A stretch of DNA of 64,000 nucleotides, from contig JAPTYO010000010.1 in the NCBI GenBank assembly GCA_036873135.1, positions 22,437,772 to 22,501,771 on the forward strand. Direction: 5' to 3'. The stretch comes from Clarkia xantiana subsp. parviflora. Lineage: Eukaryota > Streptophyta > Magnoliopsida > Myrtales > Onagraceae. Under the pieces are notes generated by a model. It ran no database searches and was not told where the DNA came from. It saw only the letters and a list, made by a program, of their open reading frames with translations. The translations under genes and the position numbers were made by a program. Of this stretch, positions 22,201-32,291 are shown piece after piece (position 1 is the stretch's first letter; every line of letters starts with the position of its first letter).

Positions 22201-23183
22201 GATAATAATTTTTTTTTATGTATATTTGAGTGCACATTTAGCTTAAAATGAAGGCAAAAATTGTTGAGGTTCATTAGTTTCAAACGTATAAATCCATTTT
22301 GTCAATTAAAACTTAGATTATTTGGAATGGATAACTTTTTCATCTTAAAGTTTAATGCATGTATGTTCACCTACGTCAGTTTTATTAATATGCAAATATA
22401 ATTACAGAATACATAGTTTACATTAAAATTAAGTATACATACGATATTATATTAATAGTATAATGATATTATATTAATAGTATAATAGTTTTAGTTGTTA
22501 TATAAAAATAATATGTAACATTTTTACAAATTAATCAGCATTGTCCATAATATCTCACTTGGTCGTATCCTAAATATAAAAGGTTAATTTTAATTGTCCA
22601 CGCGGTGCGTAGAGTGTTATATAATTAAGACTACTTGTTAAGTTTTTTCATCTTTCCCGCCCAAGCGGATTGTTGGGCAATGCATTTCTATGTGATGACA
22701 TAAATAGTTTTATCGAGCCGTATCCGGCCAAAATCCTCCATCAAAAGAAAGAACGTGTTATTTATTATTTAGTTATTTGAATTGTCAGTCCTCTTTTCCT
22801 TTCCTAATCTGATTCGGTCGACTGACAAAACAGGCCAACTGTTTTAACTGACGATTTTTAAATGGTTATCTTCATCAATTGTCGATAAATTTTAGTTGCT
22901 CTAAGTTAATGAAAAATAAACACATAATTTCAGATATAATATATAATAGAAGTCTGATACATTCAAAGTTACCCAATCGAAGAGGAGGCAATGGGGATAT
23001 CCGAGCCAAACATACAACAAAATTTGCATCGTTATAAAAATAAAAAATAAAAAAAGCTAACCGATCACTCTATATATATATTCATGGGCAGACCCACATA
23101 CATACAACGGATCAGGATAATTTTTTTGGGCGAAATCTCATGAAAATTCACTCCAACTAAAATCTATATAATTTATATGTATA
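22201..23183. other. AT-rich spacer
   Basis: No coding similarity was seen. A 22-bp unit, GATATTATATTAATAGTATA plus AT, is duplicated exactly in tandem at 22443-22486. Confidence 0.55.
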
Positions 23184-23210
23184 CTAGAATTTTTGGACGT
23201 GCACGCGCAT
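23184..23210 (-). mobile_element. possible Helitron 3' terminus, minus strand
   Basis: Read on the minus strand, a GC-rich dyad around CGTGCACG is followed by an A-rich linker and CTAG, with T next. A short hairpin just upstream of CTAG, at an A/T insertion site, is the Helitron 3' signature. The stem is imperfect and the 5' TC end was not found, so the element's extent to the right is unknown. Confidence 0.35.
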
Positions 23211-24001
23211 GACTTAATATATGGTTTATATTCATAATTCATGAGTTAAAGTGCATATTGAATTAGGTCTTCAATAGCTAAGTATAAATGTTACCAATAA
23301 CATATACTAATAATTCAATTACACGTGCTTTATGATAGAAAAGTCTTTCATAGGTAAGTATAAAGTTATAGACCAACTTTAACAATCTAGATGTGAATAA
23401 CAACATACTTATACCAAAAAATGCACTTCTTAGTCTTATTACAAAGTGCTATAACTGATAACATCATACGCCACAAAATTGTCATAAGCACGTCAATCTC
23501 ATATCTATTGGACGCACTTCCATCTTATTGAATATTGAAACAGAATTATTGATGAAATAGGAATAAGTATTTGTAACCATTTAAAAAACTTTCACCAAAG
23601 ATAAATGTTTTAACTTGTAGCTTCATAAATCAATGATCGGGAAAAACTCAAAATGAAATCAAACATAGCTAGCTGAGATGGAGTCAACGGTAGCAACAAA
23701 CTCTGCAAATTTTCACAAAAAAATAAATGAGAGAAGGGTTCTTTAAAGTAATAAATTAACGTAAATATTTATTAATAATGGATAATCCTAAAGTGAGCAA
23801 CATATATAATAGTATAATAAGTATTAATCAAGCAACACATTCTCTAATTCTTGGATTATGAATAATAAATTTATGTTTCTGACATGCAATTCATAAACAA
23901 TCTTTTTTACTTCGAACTTTCTCCTGATGACAGTGTTTTAAGAAGTGAGGAGAAATCCACAGACTCCTTCAATATGTCCTATTCAGATCCAAACATTGCA
24001 C
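23211..24001. other. spacer or Helitron-like body
   Basis: AT-rich sequence with no recognised coding or repeat structure. It could be the interior of the Helitron-like element ending at 23184. Confidence 0.4.
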
Positions 24002-24237
24002 TCAAGCTCTTTTTCGGGTTCTAAAAACTGAAATGAACATGAAGATTTTAAATATCATGAGTCGACCGACTCCAGTTTGATGGAGTGACTGATTATTTCT
24101 TCGACTGATGGAGAAATTCAGTTTGGACCGCATACATTCTAAAACTTCTTCGCTTGAGAAATTCTGTTTGATGATCTTAGTTAAAACCTTTCTCGCTTCT
24201 TCACAAGTCCAACAATAAAAGATGAGTCTCCACCATA
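24002..24237 (-). pseudogene. unassigned coding-like segment
   Basis: A minus-strand frame stays open for about 78 codons without an initial ATG and reads protein-like: FYCWTCEEARKVLTKIIKQN, then SSEEVLECMRSKLNF. An acceptor-like sequence, TTTTTAACAATGCAG, lies just upstream, so it could be an internal or last exon. I do not recognise the family. It lies on the same strand as the coding-like fragment at 26500-26770, with a MULE between them. It may be a degraded host gene or fragments captured by a Helitron. Confidence 0.3.
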
Positions 24238-24828
24238 AGGGTCACTCACTTCTGCATTGTTAAAAAACGAATTCATGATAAGATTCCAGCATTATGATAC
24301 ATAGCTAAATGAATAATAACCTATCAACCAACAAATGGTGCACATAAATATGTTGTACCAGCCATAAAGAGATTTTTAGTTGAAGAGATTGGTACTTCTT
24401 TATGATAATAATATTAATAGTTGTAGTGGCAAACAAAGGTTCTAGTATCCAACAATCCATAGTCGACAATATAATGACAAAATTATTGTAACTGAAACGG
24501 ACCTCATCAATTGGATGAAAATAAAACTGATGATAATGAATTGATCAAAATATAATTCGTGCTAATAGTAGCCACATCATTTCAAACTGTTATCTAAGCA
24601 GCAAATTTAATGTTGCAGTGGTTCTCTATTTCATACAACACTAATAAAAGAAACCAACTTCACAATAAGAACCAAAATTCAACCATAAAGGAAAATGAGT
24701 TATTTAAGAAAACATTACAATTATTTTTTCTCCATATATTTTCTCGTGATGATTTTTGAAAGACATGGGAGCTGTTAAAACTTTAAAAGAAACATTTTTA
24801 GTAACTATTTATCAATGCCTAGAAGTTA

Positions 24829-25753
24829 GGGTTAAGAACCTATGAAATGTCTGAACTATCACCCATGTTAATGGGAGAGTTCTGAAATTTAAAAAGTTAA
24901 TAACAGAGATCTGAAATTTCAATTTTGTTGATTTGAGGTTTTCCGTCCATTTTTAGGGTTAAATTTAACAGAATTGTGTGAAATGACATTTTTGCCCCTT
25001 TAATATTTTGTTTTATTTAATATCTTATTTAAGGAAATGTGAAATGACAATTTTACCCCTAAAGTCAATCTAAAGCCACCCAACTCCGGCCACCACCACC
25101 CGACTCCGGCGACCACCACCTCGACTCCGACGACCACCACCTCGGCTCCGGCGACCCGACTCCGGCCACTACCTCAGCAAAAAAGCTCCGATCGGGGCCA
25201 AAAAGCTCCGATCGGGGCCAAAAAAGCTCCGATCGGGGCCAAAAAAGCTCCGATCGGAGCTTTGTGGCTCAGGTCGGAGCCACAGGGCTCCAGATCGGAG
25301 CCAAAAAAGCTCCGATCGGAGTCCAATCGGGGCCGGTGGCTCCGATCGGAGCCCAATCGGGGCCGGTGGCTCCGATCGGAGGCCAATCGGGGCCGGTGGC
25401 TCCGATTTTGGCCCAACCGGAGCCTTGGTGGTGGTCGCCGGAGTACGGTGGTGGTCGCCGGAGTACGATTGGTGGGCGCCGGAGTACCGTGGTGGCTTCA
25501 AGGGCATTTTGGTCTTTTCACTCCAAGCATGTGAGGGGCACACTTGATAGAAGGGCATTTTTGGAAATTTATTTTATTTCCGGTCACATGCCAAGCATGT
25601 GACCAACTTCCGTTAGTTTTAACGGAAAAAACTAACGGAGACCGCTGTTATCAACAAAACATAAATTTCAGACCTCTGTTATTAACTTTTTAAATTTCAG
25701 ACCTCTACCGTTAACATGGGTGATTATTCAGACCTTTCATAGGTTCTTAACCC
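24829..25753. mobile_element. non-autonomous Mutator-like element with internal minisatellite
   Basis: The ends are GGGTTAAGAACCTATGAAA and its inverse. TIRs of about 90-100 bp or more are clearly paired, with about 90% identity by eye. A perfect 9-bp TSD, TAGAAGTTA, lies at 24820-24828 and 25754-25762. The core holds CCACC- and CGGC-rich sequence and a CCGATCGG-based minisatellite (25180-25400). No transposase was found. Open frames at 25169-25602 on both strands translate the minisatellite and are not genes. Confidence 0.88.
25180..25400. repeat. CCGATCGG minisatellite inside MULE
   Basis: Roughly 20-30-bp units containing GCTCCGATCGGGGCC or the perfect palindrome GCTCCGATCGGAGC are repeated about ten times. 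The left half is spaced by AAAAA and the right half by CAATCGGGGCCGGTG. Confidence 0.85.
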
Positions 25754-25762
25754 TAGAAGTTA

Positions 25763-25919
25763 ACTGAAGCGACGAAGCGGTATTGATTGGACAAAATATA
25801 GTGATCGTCTTGCTTAAATTCTTCTTCTTTACCACTGTAAAACAATATTTGTTTGCCACCACTGTAAAACAAATATCCAGATAAAAGTTAAATGTTGAAT
25901 CTAAATTTTGTCTAAATGG

Positions 25920-25951
<32 letters not shown>

Positions 25952-26499
25952 CTTGAACCTTGATCCGAGCACCACCAATTGCTCTTTCCTTGTTGAAGAT
26001 AACGTGGAAATTTTGAACACCCTACTGATAGACACGCCAAGCAACACAAAGATAACATTAGTTAAGCACAAAGCCTAAAATACAGAACAATAATAGCCCC
26101 AATCCATGGAGCAAAAGATAGACATTCAAAATTGCACAGCCAATCTAGACGATTCAATGGTACGGCAAAAGATAGGGTGTTCAAAATTTCATTGAAACCA
26201 TCAATAGACCATATCAATCTATTAAACATAGCATATTTCAAACTTCACTTGAATCGTAATAGAACAAGTAAAATATTATTATGTTTGATTACGCATACAT
26301 ATTCATGTCATGGAAAGGATGGAAACCAACAAGGAGAAAACGGTAAGCAATGATTCTAATTTAAAGATAAACCGAATAATTAGAAAAATTCAATTCCAGA
26401 AAGAATGATGATGATGAAATGTCTTGCGAGTACCAAGTAGTAATTCAAAGATGGAGATAAATTAGTTAGTTCGCCATACAGAAACCACAATACTGAGCA
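25763..26499. other. spacer with TA microsatellite
   Basis: No clear genes. (TA)15 occupies 25921-25950. Segments near 26000-26400 could be introns or decayed exons of a minus-strand gene running from about 26770 to 24002, but no exon was assigned. The 73-codon + strand frame at 26132-26353 has no recognised motif. Confidence 0.4.
25921..25950. repeat. (TA)15 microsatellite
   Basis: Thirty bases of uninterrupted TA. Confidence 0.95.
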
Positions 26500-26760
26500 G
26501 TGTGAAGAGCAAATCAAAGATGGATAAGAATATCCGCTTTGAAGTTTGAACTCAGGGTTGGAGACGCAGCCAGTTCGTGGATGAGTATAAACAAGTTGGT
26601 GAAGTTTTGTTGGGAATTCCAGAAGAGGTGAATGTTAGCCAGCAGGTTTCTGTTGGTTTCTTTCTTGCTGTCGGTTGATTCATTGTACAGAGATCTTCGA
26701 CCGACGTGAGAATTAGGAATCAGTGTGATAGGTAGAATGAGTTTTGAGAGACAAAGGAGC
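26500..26760 (-). pseudogene. unassigned coding-like fragment downstream of an E2F-like site
   Basis: A minus-strand frame of about 70 codons reads NLLANIHLFWNSQQNFTNLF and then ILIHELAASPTLSSNFKADI, with a protein-like composition, before a stop near 26508. An ATG at 26683 lies in another frame (44 codons). Just upstream the minus strand reads TTTGGCGC at 26768-26761. I do not recognise the product. It could be the first exon of a degraded host gene or a captured gene fragment. Confidence 0.3.
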
Positions 26761-26768
26761 GCGCCAAA
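26761..26768 (-). promoter_or_regulatory. E2F-type binding site
   Basis: TTTGGCGC on the minus strand matches the plant E2F consensus, which controls S-phase genes. It lies about 80 bp upstream of the ATG at 26683. A chance match is possible. Confidence 0.3.
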
Positions 26769-26831
26769 TTTTTGTTTGTGCGGATAATTTTTAAGTGAGT
26801 TTAATTTTGAATTTTCAGATTTTTATTTATG

Positions 26832-27252
26832 TAAGAGCATCCACAATGCTATTACGTAAAGATTACGTAAATGTGGGTCCTACATATTTATTTAAGTAAA
26901 ACAACAAAAACTATCTACAGTGGTTTTACATAGCATTCCTTAAAGATGGGACCCACACGTAAATTTATGTTTTTACATAAAGCATTCCTTAAATTTAAGT
27001 AATGCACTATGTATTACGTAACCAATTTTTTATTATAAATTAATTCATTTTATAATTAATGCTAATATCTTATTGGTGGTTGTTGGAAAATCTAATAATA
27101 AAATATATTTAAAGAATATGTTTAGGTAATACGATTGCAGAGAAAATATTTTTTACGTGTGTCTTAAATTTACGTATTACTTAAAGTGTACATAAATGTC
27201 TACGTGGCAACTTTAAAGAATACATTTTATGTAAAACCATTGTGGATCCTAT
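26832..27252. mobile_element. MITE with GCATCCACAATG termini
   Basis: About 420 bp. The left end is GAGCATCCACAATGCTATT and the right end is the inverse of AGGATCCACAATGGTTTTAC. The TIR continues through a TTACGTAAA-like block, and the interior is AT-rich with repeated TTACGTAAA and TTTACATAA motifs. The outermost bases of the right end have diverged, so the TSD is unclear. The terminal style suggests PIF/Harbinger, but the superfamily is not certain. It ends about 245 bp beyond the stop codon of the OVATE gene. Confidence 0.6.
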
Positions 27253-27497
27253 AGGCATAAAATTTGTGTAACATAAAATGTATTATAATCTATTACTATT
27301 ATTGTATACAGTATTACACTCCTCCCCTCGGATTCAAAAGTATTTTTATTACTTATTTTAAATTTATAAATAAGTAAATTCTGAAACTACTTACTGCAAA
27401 TAAAACAAAAAAACCTAATACATACATTTCCCGCTGAATGTTCGTTCAATCAGAAACATCTACCGAGGACGAGAACGACGACAGTGACGAATTATCA

Positions 27498-28301
27498 TCA
27501 CCATTCCCTGGTAGATTCTGCAACATTTAGCGGCAAAGATGAAGGCGGCGCCGCTGCCACAACAGCATTCTCGCTACTGCTACCACTACTCACCTCCGTA
27601 CTTTCCGCGGCTGACGCGTGGCACGACGTGGACGAAGAGCAGCAAGAATTAGACGTCGAGGACGCGTAAAACGAAAGCGGTGAGCTCGGCGACTGTGTTA
27701 GGTTATTACACGGCGCTGGAGGGACGTCGGCGGCGCTAGAAGCTTGAACGGTGACCAGAAGGTCCACAAATGCCGCGAAGATGTAACCGTGGTTGGCCTT
27801 GTCGTTGGCCTTGAGGTACCAGCGGAGGAGCTCCTCGAGGCGGTCGGACTTTCCTTTCAGGGAGTGCGCCGCCGCCATCTCCCCCATCGACCGCCGGAAG
27901 TCCATGTACGGGTCCCGCGAGTCCATCGACACGGAGACACTCTCCTCGATGAAAGGTGCGTGGGTTCCACTCTCGTCCACCTCCCCACGCGCCAGTATCG
28001 AGCTGGTCTTATCCGGCTTGAAAAATATCCGCCGTTCCAACCGCGCCGCTGTCACCGCCGTCTCGATCGCTACGTCGTCGTCCAGTGAGGAAAACCCAGA
28101 GTCGTCCTCCTCCACTTCCGTCGGCCGCCTCCGGCGCTTGTCTGACGGCTCTGTCTTGGAAACTGAGCTGACGCCGCCGCCGTTGCCGCCGTATCGGAAA
28201 GATAGGGTTCTCGGTTGCTGGCAGTACGGCGGCCACGCCCAAGAGTGTGATATAGGGTCAGCGGGGTTGTCATTGAAGGAACCTAGAGAGAGAAGCTTCA
28301 T
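27498..28301 (-). CDS. OVATE family protein (OFP13/15/16/18-like transcriptional repressor)
   Basis: Single-exon 267-residue protein. The OVATE domain is at about 118-184 and shows the family core: SVSMDSRDPYMDFRRSM, a DRLEELLRWYLKAND-like turn, then HGYIFAAFVDLLV. The N-terminal motif WPPYCQQPRTLSFR (about 24-36) and FFKPDKTSSIL (93-103) are typical of the OFP13/15/16/18 subgroup, and their presence supports the ATG at 28301. The C-terminus is a Ser/Ala-rich low-complexity tail with SSSTS runs. OFPs are plant-specific nuclear repressors that bind TALE homeodomain (KNOX/BELL) and TRM proteins and affect organ shape and cell elongation. Most family members lack introns, as here. No frameshift was seen, so it is probably functional. 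The long + strand frames at 27744-28311 are antisense shadows. Confidence 0.92.
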   Translation of the reverse strand: MKLLSLGSFNDNPADPISHSWAWPPYCQQPRTLSFRYGGNGGGVSSVSKTEPSDKRRRRPTEVEEDDSGFSSLDDDVAIETAVTAARLERRIFFKPDKTSSILARGEVDESGTHAPFIEESVSVSMDSRDPYMDFRRSMGEMAAAHSLKGKSDRLEELLRWYLKANDKANHGYIFAAFVDLLVTVQASSAADVPPAPCNNLTQSPSSPLSFYASSTSNSCCSSSTSCHASAAESTEVSSGSSSENAVVAAAPPSSLPLNVAESTREW

Positions 28302-28460
28302 TCTTTCTTAATGTTGGTCTAATGGCTTCTCTGTGCTGATTTAGAGAAGATAAAATGGTGAAGGTCGATCGGAGAAAGCGGCATTAATGGCGGTTCTGTC
28401 TGAGAGGAAACATTCAGGAGAGGAAAGGTGGGCTTAAATGCGACTAGTGGGGAATGTTTG

Positions 28461-28470
28461 GAATATAAAA
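28461..28470 (-). promoter_or_regulatory. candidate TATA element of OVATE gene
   Basis: Minus-strand TTTTATATTC lies about 160 bp upstream of the ATG in a CT-rich promoter-like context. It is not a perfect TATAAA. Confidence 0.35.
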
Positions 28471-28817
28471 GAGGAGAGAAGACGATGTGGGGCGCTCTTG
28501 CATTTAATTTATGGTTAATAACGGAGTCCATCTATATACTTAAATTTTAACTTAATTATAAATTAAATTGTTATTTGAATTTTGAATTATATATTTTTAA
28601 AATTTGTTATTTGATTTTTTTTTTTTTTAAATTTGTTAACATATTGTTATCTCTTGTTATAATTTATGTTAAACTGTATAGAAAATTAACATATTTCATT
28701 AACATATAATTTTTTAATGTGTGCTTAACTTGAATTAGATAACCAATTGAATGACATTGCAACGAAATGTCTTCAATTTGACATCTCCCAACTCAAGTGG
28801 TGTTTTTTAACAGAGCA

Positions 28818-28975
28818 TTTTTTTTTTTTGCCGCTAAAACATTATTTATTGATTCAATACGAAATACACAAGGTGAGATTAAATCTCGATCATTTACAAT
28901 CAACGATAATAGAGAGGGCGGGGTTAAAACACCAAATTCAAAGGACAAGACCTCTTTCTAGATTGACATTCAACC
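28818..28975 (-). repeat. A-tailed retroposon 3' end, minus strand
   Basis: Poly-T at 28818-28829 is a poly-A tail on the minus strand. It is preceded by TTTTAGCGGC and an AATAAATAA signal-like motif, with CCGCCCTCTCT further upstream as in 5198-5345. This is a likely 5'-truncated LINE or SINE copy. The 87-codon + strand frame at 28747-29010 crosses it and is not a gene. Confidence 0.4.
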
Positions 28976-29435
28976 CAATCTACATAAGCATTTGCAAAGG
29001 GCGGAACTAATGACCAACTTATAACATTAATATGAAAGGCATACCTTATTAGCATTTTGCTAATTAACCCTTTTATAATTGAGGGGCTTGACGAATTTAA
29101 CGGATACAATTAGTGTACCTCATCCCATGGATACCTGCTGAAAAGTTGAAACTGAATTTACTTATTAAGATGGAATTTTATTGGTTTTTTGTTGGCTATT
29201 TAGAATTATTACTGCTAGCGCTGATATATATTATTCTTGCTGGGGCAGCTCCTTGTTATGAGTTTTTCATATCATGAGGTGACACCAACTCTTAGGGCGG
29301 TTTGGCTCGACATATATATATTATTAATTTATAATTAATAATGTATATGAATTGAATATTTGGTTGTATTAGCTTTCAGGAAGCTTAAAGCGTATCTGTC
29401 TATGATGCATGAGTTCTTAAGATACCAAGTGCCAA
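28976..29435. other. AT-rich spacer
   Basis: Nothing recognised. Confidence 0.5.
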
Positions 29436-29444
29436 ATAAATTTT

Positions 29445-29974
29445 GGGTTACAAACCTATAAAGTGTCTGAAATTTCAATTTTACTAATGTTGAAATTTGT
29501 TGTTTGAAATTTAAAATATTAAAATAGACAGTTCCAGGTTTCATTTTTATTGAAATTCTGTGTCTCCGCGCGTATTTTCCTCTCCCTTCAATCATTTTTA
29601 TCAACATACTCACCCACTCATTATCCATCAATCTTTACTTTCACAAGGTCGCCAAATTTCCCCCAAAACTTGAACATCCAAAAGAAAATGTTTCCAACAG
29701 AGTGGTGTGTGGAGCAATTTCAAACGACAACGGAGCGGGATTACTTGCGTGGATGTGGCCAACTTCTTAGGTGATGGTCCCGCAAGGTGACGAGAAGGGA
29801 GCGTACGTTAGATGTCGAATTTGACAGTCAGTTTCGTCGGGATTGGCTTCTCTAAAGTAATAATACCGGGACACCAAATTTTAACAAAAATGAAATCTGA
29901 AACACTCCATTTTTACATCAGACACCAAAATTTATCATTGGTGAAACTTCAGACAGTTTATAAGTTCTTAACCC
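29445..29974. mobile_element. 0.53-kb TIR element (MULE-like), copy 1
   Basis: The left end is GGGTTACAAACCTATAAAGTG and the right end is the inverse of GGGTTAAGAACTTATAAACTG. Paired TIRs of about 100-130 bp contain TGTCTGAA and GGTGTC blocks. The flanks share TAAATTT, 8 of 9 bases if the TSD is placed as TAAATTTTG/TAAATTTGG. The interior matches 40238-40769 in the same orientation. No coding capacity. It ends 62 bp from Element 2. Confidence 0.7.
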
Positions 29975-30036
29975 TAAATTTGGAGTCAAAAAAGTAAAAA
30001 TGAGATCCCATTTGTAAAAACTTTAATAGTCTGAGG

Positions 30037-30624
30037 TGTTGGGACCAGACTCGCGTGGATTGTCGGGTCCTAAGAAGATTGCGTAGAGGTCTTTTCGGTT
30101 CGTCGGAGTTCGCGAGTGTTGTTCACACGCACTCCTCCTAACACCTGCAAAAGGGACATACTGAGACCACAGGGGGTGGTACTCGATGAGCCATCTCCGA
30201 TGCCTAAATGAGATGCGATTCTAGTGATATAAAGCTAGAGAAAAGTGAGAGCTCCTAAGCCCACTAAAATTCTGAAATGGGTGACCAAAGTTCCTATTTA
30301 TAGGGAACTTTGGACTCGAACCCGGTTTTGAGCAGTCCGACCCCGGTTTAGTAAGAAAACGTGAACCGAGATTGAGTTTGAGCAAGATTGGCAGTGGGAA
30401 GACTCGCACATAGTGTAAAACACGTAAGGGTACGCGCGTCGTAGGGCGACGATCCGGATCGGTCCGGATTGTTTGCACAATCCGGACTAGTCTCGGTCCG
30501 AACGTGCGTGTTGCACGTTCGGACCGTTCTAACCCGCGGGTAAGCGTTCGTAAGCCGTTAGTGGGTCTGACGTGTCGACGAGGCCCGAATGTAAAACGAA
30601 CCCATATCGGGCGAATATCCATCA
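30037..30624 (-). repeat. Element 2 3' LTR
   Basis: 588 bp. In minus-strand orientation it begins TGATGGATATTCG and ends GGTCCCAACA. It contains TATAAATA (30302-30295), the U5-type GCATCGGAGATGGCTC followed by ACCACCCCC, and CCGG dyads in U3. The ORFs at 30221-30640 and 30298-30480 lie inside the LTR. Confidence 0.88.
30295..30302 (-). promoter_or_regulatory. TATA box of Element 2 3' LTR
   Basis: TATAAATA on the minus strand, in CCCTATAAATAGG context, as in Element 1. Confidence 0.6.
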
Positions 30625-30647
30625 TTTTCCCCCGAGTCAAGTAATGG
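30625..30647 (-). other. polypurine tract and flank of Element 2
   Basis: The minus strand reads CCATTACTTGACTCGGGGG and then AAAA, directly before the 3' LTR. It is nearly the same as in Element 1. Confidence 0.75.
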
Positions 30648-32291
30648 CTTAACCTTTGCTTGACTCTATTTTACGATAGGATAGGTGTCCGATTCGGGTT
30701 CGGGAATTACCTCATGGTGAACTTACAGTCGGTTGACGCGTGGGCCTTAATGTCGTTTTTCCCTTCCTCTTCTCGGTAAAGGAAAATATAACTGCTGACA
30801 TGGTTAGGACAACAAGTATATGTATATAATAAATACATATGTAATGATATGAATGTCTGTACGTAACGTGGATGCAAATATCGACATGTATATAAAACGC
30901 GATACACGAGTGTACGTAAATCGACGAATGCTATGCAATGACGCGTAATCAATGATGTAGGCTCATAAATGGATATATGATGACATGAGTATGAGTATAT
31001 ACTAGCAATGATGTAATCACAAATATATGTCATGAGTAATGTAAGCATGTAGGTATACCAATGAGTATATATGCATGAGTGTATGCTAAAGACTCAAAAT
31101 GATTTAGAAAAAATAAAGATGAGTAACATCTTTAATCATGACCATTAGATAACACCAGTGTCATCTAATGGTTGTGATAAGAGATGGGGATGTAAAAACC
31201 CTACCATTATTTTATAAAGGGAGAGAGAGTAGTCACCCAAATACATAGCTTCAACTCCCAAAGTTAGCATTTTTTCCATTCTTGGGGAGCAAGACACTTG
31301 AAGACCAAGACACTTGGCCTTCAAGTATTTTGGCCGGCCACCCACATCACACGGCGGCGGCGACATGATTACGGAGGCGAGCGGCGGCGATCACGGCGAC
31401 GGCTCCGGCGGTCGATTATGAACCGCCTTCCGGTATGGTTGTGATTATACCCGGCTCTATTTCATCAATCTTTAGCTTGGTGAAAGTTCGATTTCTATGC
31501 CCACCACATGTTTGCTTTAATTCCTAACAAACATTGACATGATGTAGGATGCATAAAAATGGCTAAGTGTTTGGAATCATTGTATGTATAGTAGAGAGTG
31601 TTACTTCCCTTGTTGATCGTGCTTGTTGGTCGACTGAGACATTGTCATGTTTGGATTGTCTATTTGACCACCACTGATTGCCTATTGATCGCGGTCGTTG
31701 ATCAAATAGTGTAGTGTTATTCAAGTAGCCTCTCTTTGATCCAAATTATTGATCGGTAAAAGTTCAAATTATGACTTGTGTTGTACTAAGCCTTGTATGT
31801 ATATGCTTGTTTGTATGATAATATTGATAGCACTAGTTGGGCCTTGTATTGCTCTTGTCGAGTATACAAATAAGTGTGTATGACCTGAAATCATTGAATG
31901 ATATATACATATAGGTATTAGTTCTATAATCGTGTTTGCACCATTACCCTGAGTTGTTGTGTTAGGCCGAGTGGGCGCGCGTACGGTCGTATAGGCTGTA
32001 TAGGTTGTATAAGTATTGTGACGAGACCCTTACTAACATAGAGTTTCCCCCGTATAGAGGATGTTCGCTATGTAGTAATTTGAACTTATAAGTTTGTCTG
32101 TGTGGAGTTGCCCCCGTGTAGAGGATGTTCGCCACACCATGATTAGTTACATAACTGTCACGTGCATACTCGCTGAGTAGGTTGTCGTTTTCCATTGCAG
32201 GCTTTGTAGCTTAGGTATTGCTGAGCCGTTTGTTGACTCAGTGCGTTGTAGCTGGCGCGTCTCTCACTAGGACTTCCATCCCGACTTGCAG
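30648..32291 (+). other. Element 2 interior; possible leader and intron of the antisense gene
   Basis: On the + strand, a TATTTTATAAAGGG box near 31207-31220 is followed by a GGCGGCGGCGACATG-like segment (31352-31366), then about 850 bp of intron-like AT-rich sequence ending in CCATTGCAG (about 32193-32201). This resembles a promoter, first exon and long first intron for the antisense gene. Exon boundaries are not established, and the short ORFs here have no motif. Confidence 0.35.

Noticed and set aside
25169..25602. ORFs with PIGLRSEPPAP-type repeats on both strands
   Set aside because: They are translations of the CCGATCGG minisatellite within a MULE.
27744..28311. + strand ORFs of 114 and 172 codons
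   Set aside because: They are antisense shadows in the GC-rich OVATE gene, and the minus-strand frame has the conserved domain.
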